A stretch of DNA of 64,000 nucleotides from Amblyornis subalaris (Eukaryota; Chordata; Aves; Passeriformes; Ptilonorhynchidae), in contig JACAXG010000061.1 of NCBI GenBank assembly GCA_018881555.1, positions 558,001 through 622,000 of the forward strand. Reading direction: 5' to 3'. Below the pieces are notes generated by a model. The model was not told the origin of the DNA. It did not search any database and saw only the letters and a program-made list of their open reading frames with translations. Each line of letters starts with the position of its first letter. The first letter of the stretch is position 1. Made by a program: the position numbers and the translations under genes. Shown piece after piece: positions 63,274 through 64,000 of this stretch.

Positions 63274-64000
63274 ACATCACATGCATTTTCTAGGCTTTGA
63301 TAAGCAACTGTGTTTTGATTCACTGAGCTAGCAAATCCTGATTTACTTTTCAAAGAATTTAACAAATGCCGAAGTGTTGTATGTACACTTGAAAACATAG
63401 TGAAGCTCATCCTTATGGCCACTAATTGAGCAAATACTGTTGCAGTCAATTACTCTATGTAAATCTTTGCGTAATAGCTGATAGACATTGTGTTAGCCCA
63501 GAATTACCTTACATGGCTTAGTTCTAGTGAAAGAGAACTCGTATCACCTAGCCTGTTGAGATCAGCAGTTGCTGGAATTAGTTTCCAGACCTGATTGATG
63601 AAACATTCTTCTGATTTTGAATCCTCTGACTTCTGCTTTCAGCTGTCTGTATATATTGTATCATACCATAGTCTTGAACACTGTTAATGTTAGGGTATTT
63701 TGTTCCCCAGTAGACAGGTACTGACTGCTATATCAGTGGTCCCAGGCTGGTGTATAAAGTTAAATTTAGAGAAAAGTACAAGGTGGATATAAAGAGGCAA
63801 GGCAAGGCACTGTTTTGAAATTGCATTGTTTTCTTTTTTTGCACTGCTTGGTTAATTTTTCCTTCTGTCTTATTTGATGATAATGTCCGCAGAGACATCT
63901 TTAAATGCAGCAGATGCAAATACTGGTGAGAAGCAAAATGCAGCATTAGGTTCCAGTCAGTTATTAGGACATTGCACGAAAAGCACAGAACTGTTATCGT
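63274..64000 (+). other. HDAC9: MITR 3' UTR and intron 12 (5' part)
   Basis: After the MITR stop, the sequence is intron for the full-length transcript and 3' untranslated region for MITR. No catalytic exon, repeat or canonical polyadenylation signal is seen before the window ends. Confidence 0.75.

Larger units (their letters stand above)
1..64000 (+). other. HDAC9: HDAC9 gene, internal part (exons 3-12, open at both ends)
   Basis: Ten exons on the + strand, read in order, give one continuous class IIa histone deacetylase N-terminal region that I recognise as HDAC9 rather than HDAC4, 5 or 7. Diagnostic pieces are [20 protein letters not shown], the run from [12 protein letters not shown] to [31 protein letters not shown], and the MITR ending after exon 12. 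All nine complete introns are GT-AG and all phases agree. The protein is a nuclear-cytoplasmic shuttling corepressor that binds MEF2 and silences muscle, neural and immune targets. The start-codon exon and the deacetylase domain are not in the window. Residue numbers in the other entries assume seven residues (MHSMISS in human) encoded upstream. Confidence 0.97.

Overview
The window is a stretch of vertebrate, most likely bird, nuclear DNA. It holds the middle of one large gene on the + strand: HDAC9 (histone deacetylase 9, class IIa). The bird call rests on three things: introns much shorter than I would expect for a mammalian HDAC9, a CR1 LINE 3' end, and a SINE that joins a tRNA-Ile-like head to a CR1-like tail. 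That SINE design resembles the songbird TguSINE1 family, so a passerine is my best guess. The species cannot be fixed from sequence alone.

Layout: 1-23184 is the 3' part of an intron. Ten coding exons follow, matching exons 3 to 12 of the human gene: 23185-23426, 24372-24522, 26610-26736, 28669-28790, 43671-43799, 45723-45838, 51546-51668, 53743-53953, 54352-54569 and 62953-63222. Every junction is GT-AG and every codon phase matches its neighbour, giving 1,709 coding bases (about 570 residues). The start-codon exon lies upstream and is not recognised here. The catalytic deacetylase domain lies downstream, outside the window.

What the exons encode is the regulatory half of the protein: a CtBP-binding PLDLR motif, the glutamine-rich oligomerisation helix, the MEF2-binding helix, two 14-3-3 phosphosites (RKTASEP and RTQSAP), a basic nuclear-localisation segment, a second Q-rich coiled coil and an acidic VKEEP SUMO-type motif. 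Reading on past the exon 12 donor gives 16 codons and a stop, which is the ending of the deacetylase-less isoform MITR/HDRP. One locus can therefore make a full deacetylase and a pure scaffold repressor.

The rest is intron, mostly AT-rich with simple repeats. The best leads for something undescribed are a complete-looking alternative terminal exon in intron 6 (30961-31188: strong acceptor, correct phase, stop codon and AATAAA) and a frame-preserving candidate cassette exon in intron 7 (45506-45592). I see no second gene, tRNA gene, CRISPR array or viral gene.
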